A stretch of 64,000 nt of DNA from Chrysomallon squamiferum (lineage: Eukaryota; Mollusca; Gastropoda; Neomphalida; Peltospiridae): NCBI GenBank assembly GCA_012295275.1, contig CM022676.1, forward strand, positions 5,218,687 to 5,282,686, in the 5' to 3' direction. Below the pieces are notes generated by a model, which made no database searches, was not told the origin of the DNA, and saw nothing but the letters and a program-made list of their open reading frames with translations. Below, piece by piece: positions 55,826 to 63,527 of this stretch. Numbering within the stretch: the stretch's first letter is position 1; each line of letters begins with the position of its first letter. Both the position numbers and the translations under genes were made by a program.

Positions 55826-58286
55826 GAAATTCTTCAGCTATCCACAAGCTTAGTGTTAGACTGAGAGACTTTGTTGTTAACAAAGATTTGTTTCTAGATA
55901 ATATTAAAAAAAATAATAATAATTATATTATAATTTTAAAAAAGGTAATTACATTATTTCTGTTTTTATTTATTTAGAGAACAGTTGAGAGTTACGTTGA
56001 AAAAAGAATGGGAAGTACGTATGGACCTCCTGGAGGTAGAAAAATGACTGTTTTTGTAGATGATATCAACATGCCTATTATCAATGAATGGGGTGATCAG
56101 GTAATTATGAATTAAAACAGACTTTTTTTCTTTCTTTTTTAAAGATTTATTTATTCTTTTAGACCTTGTGGATAAAATGTACTTACAGTAAGTCCTTTCC
56201 TTAATTATGAAAAAAATCCACCATTTTGTTTCTGTAAAATAGCACAGTAGAAGTGTAAATATATTATGTTAAACAGAATTGCTGTTTTGTTTTGAATTGC
56301 TGATCAAATATTTGAGTTCTGACTTGGCTTTATTAACTGGCTAATTACAAATATAATAAATATCTATGATAGAAAAGAATTGTACCACTTCAGAACACAT
56401 ATTTCCATTGTTTTTCATGTTAACTGCTACAAACTAGGAAAGCAGTATTGCCACGGCTAATTGAAAAGTGAGTTTTCAGTGAAAACAATCAACTGTTAGT
56501 TACAGAAAATAATGTTCCGTTGTTTTTGTTATTTTAAAGGTCAGCTGCCAGTTTGATTCAACATATTTGAATATAGTCAAATAAAGTGAAGCTAGAACTC
56601 CAAATCTGTTTGTAATTAATAAGCAGATTATTTTGTATATAGGCTGACAGTAGTTTTACACAAAACCTTATAAAAAAAACCTTATTTGTTTAGCTGTGTC
56701 AATGATTTAGGAAATGTTTTTGGAAAACATTTTTTATGGATTTAAGAATTTAGTTTTTAGTGATTTAGAATTTTGGGGGTATTTGTGAATTTCAGACAAG
56801 AAAAAGTTAGCCTGTTTATTTTGTTTTCAGATAACAAATGAGATCACTCGACAGATGATGGAGATGCATGGAATGTACAGTCTGGACAAACCTGGAGACT
56901 TTCTCACTGTTCTCGATGTCCAGTTTCTGGCAGCCATGATTCATCCTGGTGGAGGACGAAATGACATTCCACAACGTCTGAAGCGTCACTTCTGTATCTT
57001 CAACTGTACCCTGCCTTCAAACAACTCCATCGACAGAATCTTCTGTTTGTACTCCATTTTTAAATATGTCATCTTTAATAGTTCTTTATATAGTTACTTA
57101 TATGTCAGAAATGACATTCCACAACGTCTGAAGCGTAACTTCTGTATCTTCAACTGTACCCTGCCTTCAAACAACTCCATCGACAGAATCTTCTGTTTGT
57201 ACTCCATTTTTAAATATGTCATCTTTAATAGTTCTTTATATAGTTACTTATATGTCAGAAATGACATTCCACAACGTCTGAAGTGTAACTTCTGTATCTT
57301 CAACTGTACCCTGCCTTCAAACAACTCCTATGACAAAATCTTCTGTTTGTACTCCATTTTTAAATATGTCATCTTTAATAGTTCTTTATATAGTTACTTA
57401 TATGTCAGAAATGACATTCCACAATGTCTGAAGTGTAACTTCTGTATCTTCAACTGTACCCTGCCTTCAAACAACTCCATCGACAGAATCTTCTGTTTGT
57501 ACTCCATTTTTAAATATGTCATCTTTAATAGTTCTTTATATAGTTACTTATATGTCAGAAATGACATTCCACAATGTCTGAAGTGTAACTTCTGTATCTT
57601 CAACTGTACCCTGCCTTCAAACAACTCCATCGACAGAATCTTCTGTTTGTACTCCATTTTTAAATATGTCATCTTTAACATTACATTACCCTTTTTGCTT
57701 ATCCGTTGGTTAATAAAATAATTTTTCAATTTAGAACCTTTTAATTAATGTAGATTTATAAGTTCTTGCTGTTTTTAGAATCTTTTTTTTTTGTTGTTGA
57801 TTTTACTCTTTCACAGAGTTCTTTCACAAAAACATTTTCAGTATCTTGAAAGTATAAACATTACTTACTTACATATTACTGAATTACTTACTTACACAAA
57901 TACAGAATTTAATTTTCAGAATTTCATTACATTTTTGTTTTATATTGTCAGGTGTTATTGGTGAGGGCTATTTCTGTCCTGCCCGTTTCCATGAAGAAGT
58001 GTGTGAATGTGTTAAAATGCTGGTTCCTACAACAAGACGTTTGTGGCAAAAAACTAAAGTATGATTATATTTTGTTTTGTTTTAATTTTTAATTTACTAG
58101 ATTATTGTTTAAATTATATTTATATTTTATTTTATTATAATTTTTCATTTACTAGGTTATTCTTTAAAGTATAGTTATATTTTATTTTATTTTATTTTTC
58201 ATTTATTAAACTATTGTTTAAATTATGTTTATATTTTATTTTATTTAACTTTTCATTTACTAAATTATTGTTTAAATTATGGTTTA

Positions 58287-58343
<57 letters not shown>

Positions 58344-58900
58344 TATTTTACTACTAACACTACTACTGTTGTATTTATTATTATTTTTATCTTGTTTGTT
58401 TCAGGTGAAAATGTTGCCGACACCAGCCAAGTTTCACTATGTATTTAACTTGAGAGATCTGTCACGCATTTGGCAGGGTATGCTCACCATCAAAGGCGAG
58501 GAATGCAAAGATCCAAATATGGTGATGGCTTTGTGGAAACATGAATGCACACGAGTCATTGCTGACAGGTTAAACAAACTATTTCTAATTAGTTAACTTT
58601 CTAACATAGAAGTAGTCATTGCTGAGACGCTAAGAATTTTGTTCTAACAAATTAAATTTCTAATAGCATTAGAAGTAATTGCTGAAAGATTTTTTAAAAT
58701 GTTCTAATAAATTAGCTTTTTAACAGTGTCAGAAATTACTGCAGAGAGGTTAAAATTTATTTCTAATTAACTTTTTAACAGTTGAGAGGTCAAGATTTTT
58801 GTCTAATAAATTAGTCACTTATTTCTAAAAATACACTTTTTGAGAGCACTAAAAGTCATTATTGTTTATTTTATTTTATTTTATTTTATTTTATTTTATT

Positions 58901-58971
<71 letters not shown>

Positions 58972-61052
58972 TGTTTGGGGTTTTGAGTAATTTTCCAAAG
59001 GTCCTTATACATGAATTTCTAAAAAATTATTTTCCTTCCAGTTAGTAACAATAGCTTTATGGAACATCAGCAAAAAATTTTGCATTGATAATATTATAAT
59101 CATTATCCATCATCACCTAATAACTGTTAACAGCAAATACTGGTGAATCATTCATTCACACATTTGCTTGCAGATTTATTAATGAAAAGGACAAACACTG
59201 GTTTGAGGTGACACTGAAAAACCTGGTGGCCAGTGATTTTGATGAGAACACTGTCACCCAGATGCTTGAGGAGCCTTATTTTGTCGACTTTCTCAGAGAT
59301 GCACCTGAACCAACTGGCGAAGAAGACGAAGATGCCACTTTTGAACCTCCGAAAATTTATGAACTGGTAAGAAAAGATGTATTATTGTTGTTAATACTGT
59401 TATTGTTTTTATTGCTATTACTGTTACTACAATATTATTATTATTATTACTGCTACAAACTATAATGACTATTATTATTATTATTATTATTACTATTATT
59501 TATATTATTATTATTATCATTATTATTTTTTTGTTTTCATTTATTATTATTATTACTATTATTATAGTATTCCTGTTAGTGTTATTATTGCTATTATTGT
59601 TGATTAAATGTGCTGAAATGCTAAACTGAAATTAATTAATTTTTTTTTTTTTTTGAAATTATGTTTTTAAATTTGTTCTGATGTCTGTATTAACTTTCAG
59701 ATTCCCAGCTATGAATTCCTACTTGATAAACTGCACTCATTTGTTGTGCAGTACAATGAAATCATTCGAGGTGGTAATCTGGATCTGGTCTTCTTTAAGG
59801 ATGCCTTGGTTCATTTAATGAAGGTATTATTCATTTACTTTTTAAAGAGTTAAAAACAAATGTTTTAGAAATACAGTGTTTGTGTGTGTGTGTGTGTGTG
59901 TGTGTGAGTGTGTGTGTTTTTGTTTTTGAATTTATACAAATATTTTCCCATCTATTTATTTGCATGATTGTTTAATTGTATTCTAGCTGTCAAGAATAAT
60001 TCGAATGCCCCGGGGTGCCGCCATGCTTGTGGGTGTGGGTGGGTCTGGCAAACAGTCTCTGACACGTCTTACTTCTTTCATTGCTGGATATAAAATATTT
60101 CAAATCACACTCACCAGGTAAGAAATCTGTGAGAATATATCTTTTCTTGACTGATTTTTTTAGTCTAAATGAACAGGTGATCTAATTCAAATTTCACTTG
60201 AACATTTAGAAAACAAGATTATAAAGAGTACTCACTAATTTAGACAAACAACCATTCACATTTGTAATAAACATCACCTTATTTGGTAAATGATTAGTTC
60301 AAAAAGGAATATAAAAATAACAGTTACATGTGTATAATATTATATGTTAACTATTCTTTATCCAAAAAAGTGATGTTGTTAACTATAACTAGAACATTTG
60401 ACATATACAGAATTAATTAAGTACACTGTTATATAATTATACTTTTAAGCGTTAGAAAAAGTGATATTTTATGAAACCAAAAAAATAAATAAATAAATAA
60501 ATAGAAGAAGAAAATTTAAGAAAAGATAAGTAAATTGGATTTTAGAAGCTTTTCAGATATGGATTGTCTGCCTATAAGAGGATCTCTGTGTGTGTGAGAT
60601 TGTGTGTGTGTGTGTGTGTGTGGGTGTTGTGTGTGTGTTTAACAATGAAATGATGTAATTGTTTCATATCTCATTCTGCTTGTAGGAGCTACAATGTGTC
60701 CAATCTTCTGGAGGACTTAAAGTATCTGTATCGCCAGGCAGGTGGACTTGGTAATGGTATCACTTTCATCTTCACCGACAACGAGATCAAGGATGAGTCC
60801 TTCCTTGAGTATCTAAACAACATGCTCAGTTCAGGAGAGGCATGTTCATTTTTATATATATGTGGATGTCATATAGATATATTGACAAGAAATAGACAAA
60901 ATTACTTTTAATTATTTATAGATAACTCATGATAAAATTTAAACAAACTAAATTGTTAGCAGTTTATCAGGGTTTTTTTCACATATATTTGTGATGCCTT
61001 TATTTTTACATTTATGATATATATATTTATATGGTTATCTTTCTCTGTGTGC

Positions 61053-61099
<47 letters not shown>

Positions 61100-61523
61100 T
61101 TCAGTCACTTATGATTTTGTTTGGTTAAATTTATCGTGAGTTATTATTAATAAATAATTAATAGTAATTTAGTCTATTTCTTAGTAGAATAAACTGTCCT
61201 GAGACTAAAAAAAAAAAAACTAATAATAATTTGAAAAATTTAACTTTTTCCCAACCCATTTTCAACTGTAATTGAAATGTGTAATACTTCTGTTCATATC
61301 TGTTCTGGGGCTGTGACATGTTTTAGGAAATATTTTTAAACCTCTGTACCACAGATATCTTTCTGTGAAATCTTTTATTTGGATAACTAAACTTAGTAGT
61401 GACCCCTAAAATTTTACCTACATTTCCATCAAATGATAAATGATAAATTTTGTTTTTTAGCAAATGATAAATGTGTCTTTTGTATTAGAAACTTCATTCT
61501 GTTACTTTTTATTATTATTGTTA

Positions 61524-61575
<52 letters not shown>

Positions 61576-62181
61576 TACTATTTATATTACTATTATTTTT
61601 ATTAGTAGTAGTAGTGGTAGTATTGTCAATATTCTTATTTTTTATATTAATATTATTATTATTTTTATTATTATTGTTATTGTTATTAATATTATTTATT
61701 TATTTATTTATTTTGTTTATTATGAAGCTGGATGTGAAAGAGTTAAAATGTATTTCAGCTCTTTGTTGACATCAGTAAAAATAACATTTTTTTTTTATTT
61801 TAGATATCAAACCTGTTTGCTAGAGATGAGCTTGATGAAATTACTCAGGATCTCATTCCTGTGATGAAGAAAGAATTTCCTCGCAGGCCACCCACACAAG
61901 ACAATCTCTACGACTACTTCTTATCCCGAGCCAGGAACAACCTTCACCTTGTGCTGTGTTTTTCACCCGTATGTCACAGTAACTGTAATTGTTTTCATGT
62001 CTAAATACTTTTAGCTATCATGTGTTCCTGCTGTTTCTTGCCTTTAACACAGATGGAAGAGAAGAGACAAAGAAAAAAAACAGAGAGAAATTTTTTTGAA
62101 AAATTAGTGTATTTTTGGTACTGTTAGGTTGTTTTATATATATATATACATACATGTGAGTTTTTTATACATATACATGTG

Positions 62182-62214
<33 letters not shown>

Positions 62215-63527
62215 ATATATATATATGAATGTATGTTTACACATACACACACACAGACACACACATATATACATACATATAGATATATATATCTATATAT
62301 ATGAATCAAAATAAAATTATATCATTTCTTAAAGTACTTTGATGCTTACATCTCAGAGAAACATGATGTTACAGATAAGTGATTTTGTTATATATATCTG
62401 TTTAAGGTTGGAGTGAAGTTTCGCACAAGAGCTCTGAAATTTCCAGGACTTATATCTGGATGTACAATGGACTGGTACAGCAAATGGCCCCGAGATGCCC
62501 TGGTGGCAGTATCTGGACATTTTCTAAACGCATTTGAAATGCAGGCATCGTCCAGCATCAAAAAAGAAATTGTCAACACCATGGGTATTATTCACGACAA
62601 TGTGTCACATATTTGTGTAGAATATTTTGACAGGTAAATATGAGATTTTAATTATTAGCAATAATAGAAAAGATAAATATTCCTATTTTTTTTTTCTAAT
62701 TTAATTTAAAAAAAAAAAAATTTCACCTTATCACTTAATGCAGAGAACCGGGAAAAAAAAAGGAAAGACAAATAAAAGAAGAAGAGTAAATGACAACCAA
62801 AAAAATCACTGACAAACAGTTCTAAATATATGTCAAAGTTTTTAAACTTTCTTTGTGGTTTTGTTCTTCTATTTTACCTATTATGATTTAATGCAGAAAA
62901 ATTTATATAATAATAATAAAAAGAATAATATCAATAAATAAAAAAAAAAATTAAAATATAAAAATCTAAAACAAACAGCCATCAATATATAAAGAAGTTT
63001 TTGCCTTTTCTTGAATGACTCATAATAAAAGAGAAATTCTCCAACTATCCACAAAGCAATCTATTATATCAAGATCCTTTATTGCTAACAAATCTTTGTT
63101 CCTATTAAAAAATAATAATGATTATGCTAAAGTATTTGAACTAATTCTTACTAACAGTCATGTATTTTGTACATAATATATACCTGTTAGAAAAAGTTTA
63201 GCTGAAACATTATTAATCACCATGACAAAATGCAGATCTCATATGTTTAAGACTACTGAAACAGAAATTTATTTCTTTATTTTTTATTTTTTTTTATTTC
63301 CAAGGTTCCGTCGTCAAACTCACGTAACACCAAAATCATATCTTTCATTCTTAAATGGCTATAAAATGGTCTACAAAGAAAAACTGAAGGAGATTGGGGA
63401 ACTGGTTATCAGAATGAACACTGGACTTGGTAAGCTCAATGAAGCAACACAGTCAGTTGATCTTCTCAGTAAGGAACTGGTACTAAAGGAGAAAGAGCTG
63501 GATATAGCAAATGAAAGAGCAGACGAG
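21827..63527 (+). CDS. DNAH8: DNAH8 axonemal dynein heavy chain, 5' 60 exons, 3' end outside window
   Basis: Force-generating heavy chain of the axonemal outer dynein arm. Sixty exons (about 9625 bases, some 3208 codons) are mapped; human DNAH8 is about 4500-4700 aa, so roughly the first 70 percent is present. The order is N-terminal tail, linker, AAA1 (P-loop GPAGTGKT near residue 1954), AAA2 (GPSGTGKT, about 2236), AAA3 (GEQGTAKT, about 2561), AAA4 (GVGGSGKQ, about 2924) and the start of the stalk. It matches DNAH8 better than its paralogue DNAH5, for example [39 protein letters not shown] and [16 protein letters not shown]. The start used is ATG 21827 (14-codon exon, phase 0); exon 19240-19380 could be an alternative. 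Anomalies: one surplus base in exon 7, four GC donors, and a 150-bp repeat at the exon 51 boundary. Exon coordinates are in the segment entries. Confidence 0.93.
23518..23600. mobile_element. Possible decayed tRNA-derived SINE fragment
   Basis: An (ATT)n run is followed by 'ctgggttcaaac' (B-box-like) and then 'tttcgacctttgtcttccat'. The order resembles the tRNA-type head and conserved core (gttcaaat... cgactttgcctttcat) of cephalopod SINEs, recalled from general knowledge. Identity is partial and no target-site duplication was identified. Confidence 0.3.
24835..25030. repeat. Two-copy duplication of the DNAH8 exon 5 acceptor region
   Basis: Units of about 105-110 bp start with 'aactaaatacattttatgta' (24837 and 24945) and share 'taactgctttatttg'. 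Each ends in a TTTCAG site followed by exon-like sequence: decoy 'gagattttctttgagaaac' after 24925, and the real exon 5 start 'gaacttttttttgggaaac' at 25007. Confidence 0.8.
26211..26333. repeat. (GT)n then (GA)n microsatellites
   Basis: About 26 GT units at 26211-26262 are followed by an ATAG-rich spacer and an AG run at about 26308-26333, within the intron before DNAH8 exon 7. Confidence 0.95.
26642..26651 (+). other. DNAH8: Single-base frameshift site in DNAH8 exon 7
   Basis: Ten bases lie between the last codon of the upstream frame (AAC, 26639-26641) and the first codon of the downstream frame (GCC, 26652). The upstream frame runs to TAA at 26711-26713. Both flanks are conserved with DNAH8 and DNAH5, and the next exon requires phase 0. 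Confidence 0.85.
27503..31600 (+). CDS. DNAH8: DNAH8 exons 8-15: tail domain (DHC_N1)
   Basis: Exons: 27503-27610, 28060-28308, 28740-28937, 29209-29285, 29743-29836, 30324-30443, 30930-31065 and 31413-31600. All junction phases agree. Landmarks conserved with DNAH8/DNAH5 are [86 protein letters not shown] and [15 protein letters not shown]. This helical tail binds intermediate and light chains and the other outer-arm heavy chains. Intron 11 (29286-29742) holds a diverged AGT/AAT trinucleotide tract. Confidence 0.93.
29440..29700. repeat. Diverged GTA/ATA trinucleotide tract in DNAH8 intron 11
   Basis: About 260 bp of imperfect 'agtagtaat' repeats with scattered CAG and ACT variants. It is open in one frame upstream of exon 12, giving a spurious Val/Leu/Ile-rich leader. 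A similar, shorter tract lies at about 30104-30232. Confidence 0.85.
32108..32265. repeat. (TA)n/(CATA)n compound microsatellite
   Basis: Alternating 'catata' and 'tatata' units over about 150 bp in DNAH8 intron 15, flanked by GTT/AAC trinucleotide runs (about 32003-32022 and 32318-32340). It generates false Tyr/Ile/His-rich frames on both strands. Confidence 0.92.
32368..38366 (+). CDS. DNAH8: DNAH8 exons 16-24: distal tail to pre-linker
   Basis: Exons: 32368-32565, 33376-33492, 33909-34092, 34550-34748, 35279-35381, 35572-35725, 36338-36531, 37142-37268 and 38131-38366. This part is less conserved than the motor, as in the family, but landmarks hold: [56 protein letters not shown] and the [20 protein letters not shown] block leading to [13 protein letters not shown]. 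Exon 18 contains a His cluster, [11 protein letters not shown] (about residues 888-898), in a hydrophilic loop of variable length. Exons 19 and 24 carry boundary duplications in the adjoining introns. Confidence 0.92.
34119..34198 (+). repeat. Displaced decayed copy of DNAH8 exon 24 end in intron 18
   Basis: 'gtgatgggagcc', 'gagataacttta', 'gaggtttatattttt' and 'agaaatgc' occur here in the same order as at 38298-38404. The latter is the end of exon 24 and its donor, about 4.2 kb downstream. About a dozen bases of the exon are deleted, so the copy is not an intact exon. Confidence 0.75.
34727..34835. repeat. 64-bp duplication across the DNAH8 exon 19 donor
   Basis: The exon end and donor 'atatcgctaaggtaaaatta' (from 34739) recur as 'atatcggtaaggtagaatta' (from 34803), together with preceding 'cttgaaaaa' and following 'aatggta'. 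The second copy provides a decoy donor (GTAAGG/GTAGAA). Confidence 0.85.
37560..38130. repeat. Tandem array copying the start of DNAH8 exon 24
   Basis: The intron before exon 24 has four or five degenerate units of about 110-150 bp. Variants of 'cagagctattaaaactaagc' (near 37659, 37797, 37925 and 38014) mirror the real boundary 'cagatccactaaaactaggc' at 38128. Other unit parts ('tttattataagcaca', 'ctagaa') also recur. Confidence 0.78.
38417..38451. repeat. Poly-T tract
   Basis: More than 30 consecutive T just after the DNAH8 exon 24 donor. A poly-A-tailed insertion on the minus strand is possible but no body is recognised. Confidence 0.9.
38736..44843 (+). CDS. DNAH8: DNAH8 exons 25-34: linker region (DHC_N2)
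   Basis: Exons: 38736-38840, 39274-39387, 39715-39777, 40439-40677, 41334-41574, 42088-42287, 42823-42976, 43361-43524, 43778-43880 and 44739-44843. This is the linker that swings over the AAA ring in the power stroke. Landmarks are [146 protein letters not shown] and [20 protein letters not shown]. All are close to DNAH8. Exons 28 and 34 are preceded by decoy copies of their own starts. Exon 28 contains an internal GTAAGT in coding sequence (GGGTAAGTAC). Confidence 0.95.
40100..40335. repeat. Three decoy copies of the DNAH8 exon 28 start
   Basis: 'ttcagttagatgatcctagg' (about 40099), 'catagtttgatgatccaagt' (about 40209) and 'gtcaggctgatgatctgtga' (about 40306) precede the real 'cagagtcagtttgatgatct' (40436). 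Each decoy has an AG before it, except that the third uses CAGAG, and a GTAAG or GTAAA about 20 bases later. Confidence 0.78.
44345..44738. repeat. Tandem array copying the DNAH8 exon 34 acceptor
   Basis: Units of about 130 bp with 'attatttaatattgttttct' and TTTTCTTCAGG(C/A)CCAT. Decoy acceptors end at about 44476 and 44608; the real one is at 44737-44738. A third, older unit fragment ('atcatcttgtacagaa') starts near 44357. Confidence 0.85.
45812..49918 (+). CDS. DNAH8: DNAH8 exons 35-41: end of linker and AAA1 motor site
   Basis: Exons: 45812-45973, 46647-46871, 47372-47544, 47778-47956, 48360-48547, 49178-49264 and 49811-49918. AAA1 is the main ATPase of dynein. Its Walker A, GPAGTGKT, is intact at 47833-47856, followed by [20 protein letters not shown], then Walker [10 protein letters not shown] in exon 39, and the sensor segment [15 protein letters not shown] in exon 40. 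Linker-end landmarks are [24 protein letters not shown] and [17 protein letters not shown]. Two donors are GC: after exon 35 (CAG|GCAATT) and exon 41 (CAG|GCAAGT). Exon 37 contains an unused-looking consensus donor CAG|GTAAGG at 47420, read as Gln-Val-Arg. Confidence 0.96.
45974..45975 (+). promoter_or_regulatory. GC splice donor, DNAH8 exon 35
   Basis: CAG|GCAATT. Splicing here to 46647 gives the conserved YPAQ-VDLLGIQ junction in phase 0. No nearby GT preserves the frame. Confidence 0.75.
46300..46646. repeat. 170-bp tandem array copying DNAH8 exon 36 start
   Basis: Two upstream units end in CAG/TAG sites followed by exon-like sequence: 'tgagtttgcttggatttcaa' (about 46306) and 'gcgcatttgcttggttttca' (about 46479). 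The real start is 'gtggatttgcttggtattca' (46647). The 'aagtactaaaacagtg' block and the flanking TTTAGG also recur. Confidence 0.88.
49919..49920 (+). promoter_or_regulatory. GC splice donor, DNAH8 exon 41
   Basis: CAG|GCAAGT, the typical strong GC-donor consensus. Joining to 50330 restores [16 protein letters not shown], conserved in DNAH8. Confidence 0.85.
50330..53076 (+). CDS. DNAH8: DNAH8 exons 42-45: AAA1 end and AAA2
   Basis: Exons: 50330-50464, 51118-51279, 51903-52149 and 52835-53076. Landmarks are [37 protein letters not shown] and then AAA2 Walker A GPSGTGKT at 51945-51968. The highly conserved [20 protein letters not shown] and [20 protein letters not shown] follow, then [20 protein letters not shown] (Walker B region) and ANGDRIPM. 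The AAA2 P-loop is intact, which normally binds ATP structurally without hydrolysis. The donor of exon 44 is GTCATA (weak). The 685-bp intron 44 contains a two-copy, roughly 136-bp duplication ('actaaatgaataataaatct' at about 52286 and 52419). Confidence 0.96.
50690..51000. repeat. Decayed copies of the DNAH8 exon 43 start in its upstream intron
   Basis: About 50888-50935 reads gatgaaactctgttttagaa then tctgataaatgacctgtttg. This follows the same order as exon 43 (gatgaacccctgtttatgag then tctaattgatgacttgtttc, from about 51126). Partial 'aaaagatgaaaaa' units near 50690 and 50777 suggest more ancient copies. Confidence 0.7.
53077..53706. repeat. DNAH8 intron 45: degenerate 'attaaactttaatgaatata' repeats
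   Basis: From about 53290 to 53650 a loose unit of about 50-60 bp (aaacat(t/a)aaacttt...gaatataaa) recurs six or seven times. No exon-like sequence is seen in the units. Confidence 0.6.
53707..57044 (+). CDS. DNAH8: DNAH8 exons 46-51: AAA2 end and AAA3
   Basis: Exons: 53707-53847, 54496-54724, 55087-55229, 55466-55600, 55978-56100 and 56831-57044. AAA3 Walker A GEQGTAKT is at 55481-55504, followed by [39 protein letters not shown] (Walker B) and [19 protein letters not shown], the conserved sensor/arginine motif. Exon 51 ends at a weak donor (T|GTTTGT); the leftover T joins GT of exon 52 to give Cys, reading DRIF-C-VIGEGYF. The last 87 bases of exon 51 are the first unit of a 150-bp tandem array. 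Intron 46 is a long imperfect CATT/ATTC tract running directly into the exon 47 acceptor. Confidence 0.95.
54080..54492. repeat. Imperfect (ATTC)n tract before DNAH8 exon 47
   Basis: Roughly 400 bp of ATTC/ATTT/ATCC tetranucleotides, ending in (TTCC)n and (TTCA)n immediately upstream of the CACAG acceptor. It acts in effect as a very long polypyrimidine-rich stretch. Confidence 0.9.
55600..55910. repeat. (CA)n-(TA)n and a possible dispersed element
   Basis: (CA)n at about 55762-55788 runs into (TA)n to about 55820. Next comes 'aaaagagaaattcttcagct' and 'atccacaa...gttaacaaagatttg', which recurs in variant form at about 63027-63105. The recurrence hints at a dispersed repeat family. Confidence 0.6.
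56958..57678 (+). repeat. 150-bp tandem repeat x4.8 spanning DNAH8 exon 51 end and intron
   Basis: Units start at 56958, 57108, 57258, 57408 and 57558 (last truncated). Each holds about 87 bases matching the exon 51 3' end, its GTTTGT donor, and about 63 bases of intron ending in 'tatatgtca'. Units 2-5 differ from unit 1 by a few substitutions (RLKRH, RLKRN, RLKCN, CLKCN, CLKCN). Because 150 is divisible by 3, the exon frame continues open through all copies to 57721. Confidence 0.97.
57952..61968 (+). CDS. DNAH8: DNAH8 exons 52-58: AAA3 lid and AAA4
   Basis: Exons: 57952-58058, 58405-58568, 59174-59366, 59701-59823, 59987-60117, 60686-60839 and 61804-61968. AAA4 Walker A GVGGSGKQ is at 60032-60055, followed by [20 protein letters not shown] and [20 protein letters not shown] (Walker B region), then [20 protein letters not shown] and [10 protein letters not shown]. 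Before it come [20 protein letters not shown], the acidic loop [20 protein letters not shown], and [20 protein letters not shown]. Exon 57 ends at a GC donor (GAG|GCATGT). The donor side of exon 53 is repeated downstream. Confidence 0.96.
58270..58345. repeat. (ATT)n microsatellite
   Basis: About 17 clean ATT units before DNAH8 exon 53. It is preceded at 58060-58290 by three or four loose copies of 'tttactagattattgtttaa' (about 60-bp spacing). Confidence 0.9.
58550..58830. repeat. 60-bp decaying tandem array across the DNAH8 exon 53 donor
   Basis: The exon end 'agtcattgctgacaggttaa' (58554) is followed by 'agtcattgctgagacgctaa' (58614), 'agtaattgctgaaagatttt' (about 58673) and then weaker units ('attactgcagagaggttaaa', 'ttgagaggtcaag'). 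Each is followed by 'ttctaa...ttagcttttaac'-like sequence. Divergence grows with distance. Confidence 0.85.
58862..58955. repeat. (TTTTA)n then (TTTA)n microsatellite
   Basis: About ten TTTTA units followed by about ten TTTA units in DNAH8 intron 53. Confidence 0.95.
60840..60841 (+). promoter_or_regulatory. GC splice donor, DNAH8 exon 57
   Basis: GAG|GCATGT. Joining to 61804 gives [14 protein letters not shown], invariant in outer-arm heavy chains. Reading on would give GEACSFL and a stop in the intron. Confidence 0.85.
61025..61096. repeat. (GT)n microsatellite
   Basis: About 24 GT units in DNAH8 intron 57, mainly 61049-61096. Shorter (GT)n runs occur at about 59879-59917, 60590-60639 and 62182-62211. 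Confidence 0.93.
61505..61720. repeat. Large imperfect (ATT)n tract in DNAH8 intron 57
   Basis: ATT/GTT/AGT trinucleotides upstream of exon 58; clean over about 61527-61574. The poly-Ile/Leu frames it creates are not proteins. Confidence 0.93.
62407..63527 (+). CDS. DNAH8: DNAH8 exons 59-60: AAA4 end and start of stalk
   Basis: Exons: 62407-62633 and 63305-63527. Landmarks are [20 protein letters not shown] and [12 protein letters not shown] (AAA4 large subdomain end), then [18 protein letters not shown]. The following helix [20 protein letters not shown] with [14 protein letters not shown] begins CC1 of the antiparallel coiled-coil stalk that carries the microtubule-binding domain. Exon 60 ends with GAG|GCAAGT, a consensus GC donor; the next exon, AAA5, AAA6 and the C-terminal domain are past 64000. 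Confidence 0.94.

Noticed and set aside
57101-57600. Mutually exclusive exons formed by the 150-bp copies, each with a TCAG acceptor
   Set aside because: Joining the phase-1 donor to 'tcag|aaatgac' would create an immediate TAA, so the copies cannot act as productive cassette exons. Only alternative donor use remains possible.
56855-57721. 288-codon open frame as a novel repeat protein with 50-residue units
   Set aside because: It is DNAH8 exon 51 plus tandem copies of its boundary. The conserved continuation VIGEGYF requires splicing at the first donor or an equivalent one. Kept as a repeat and finding, not as a gene.
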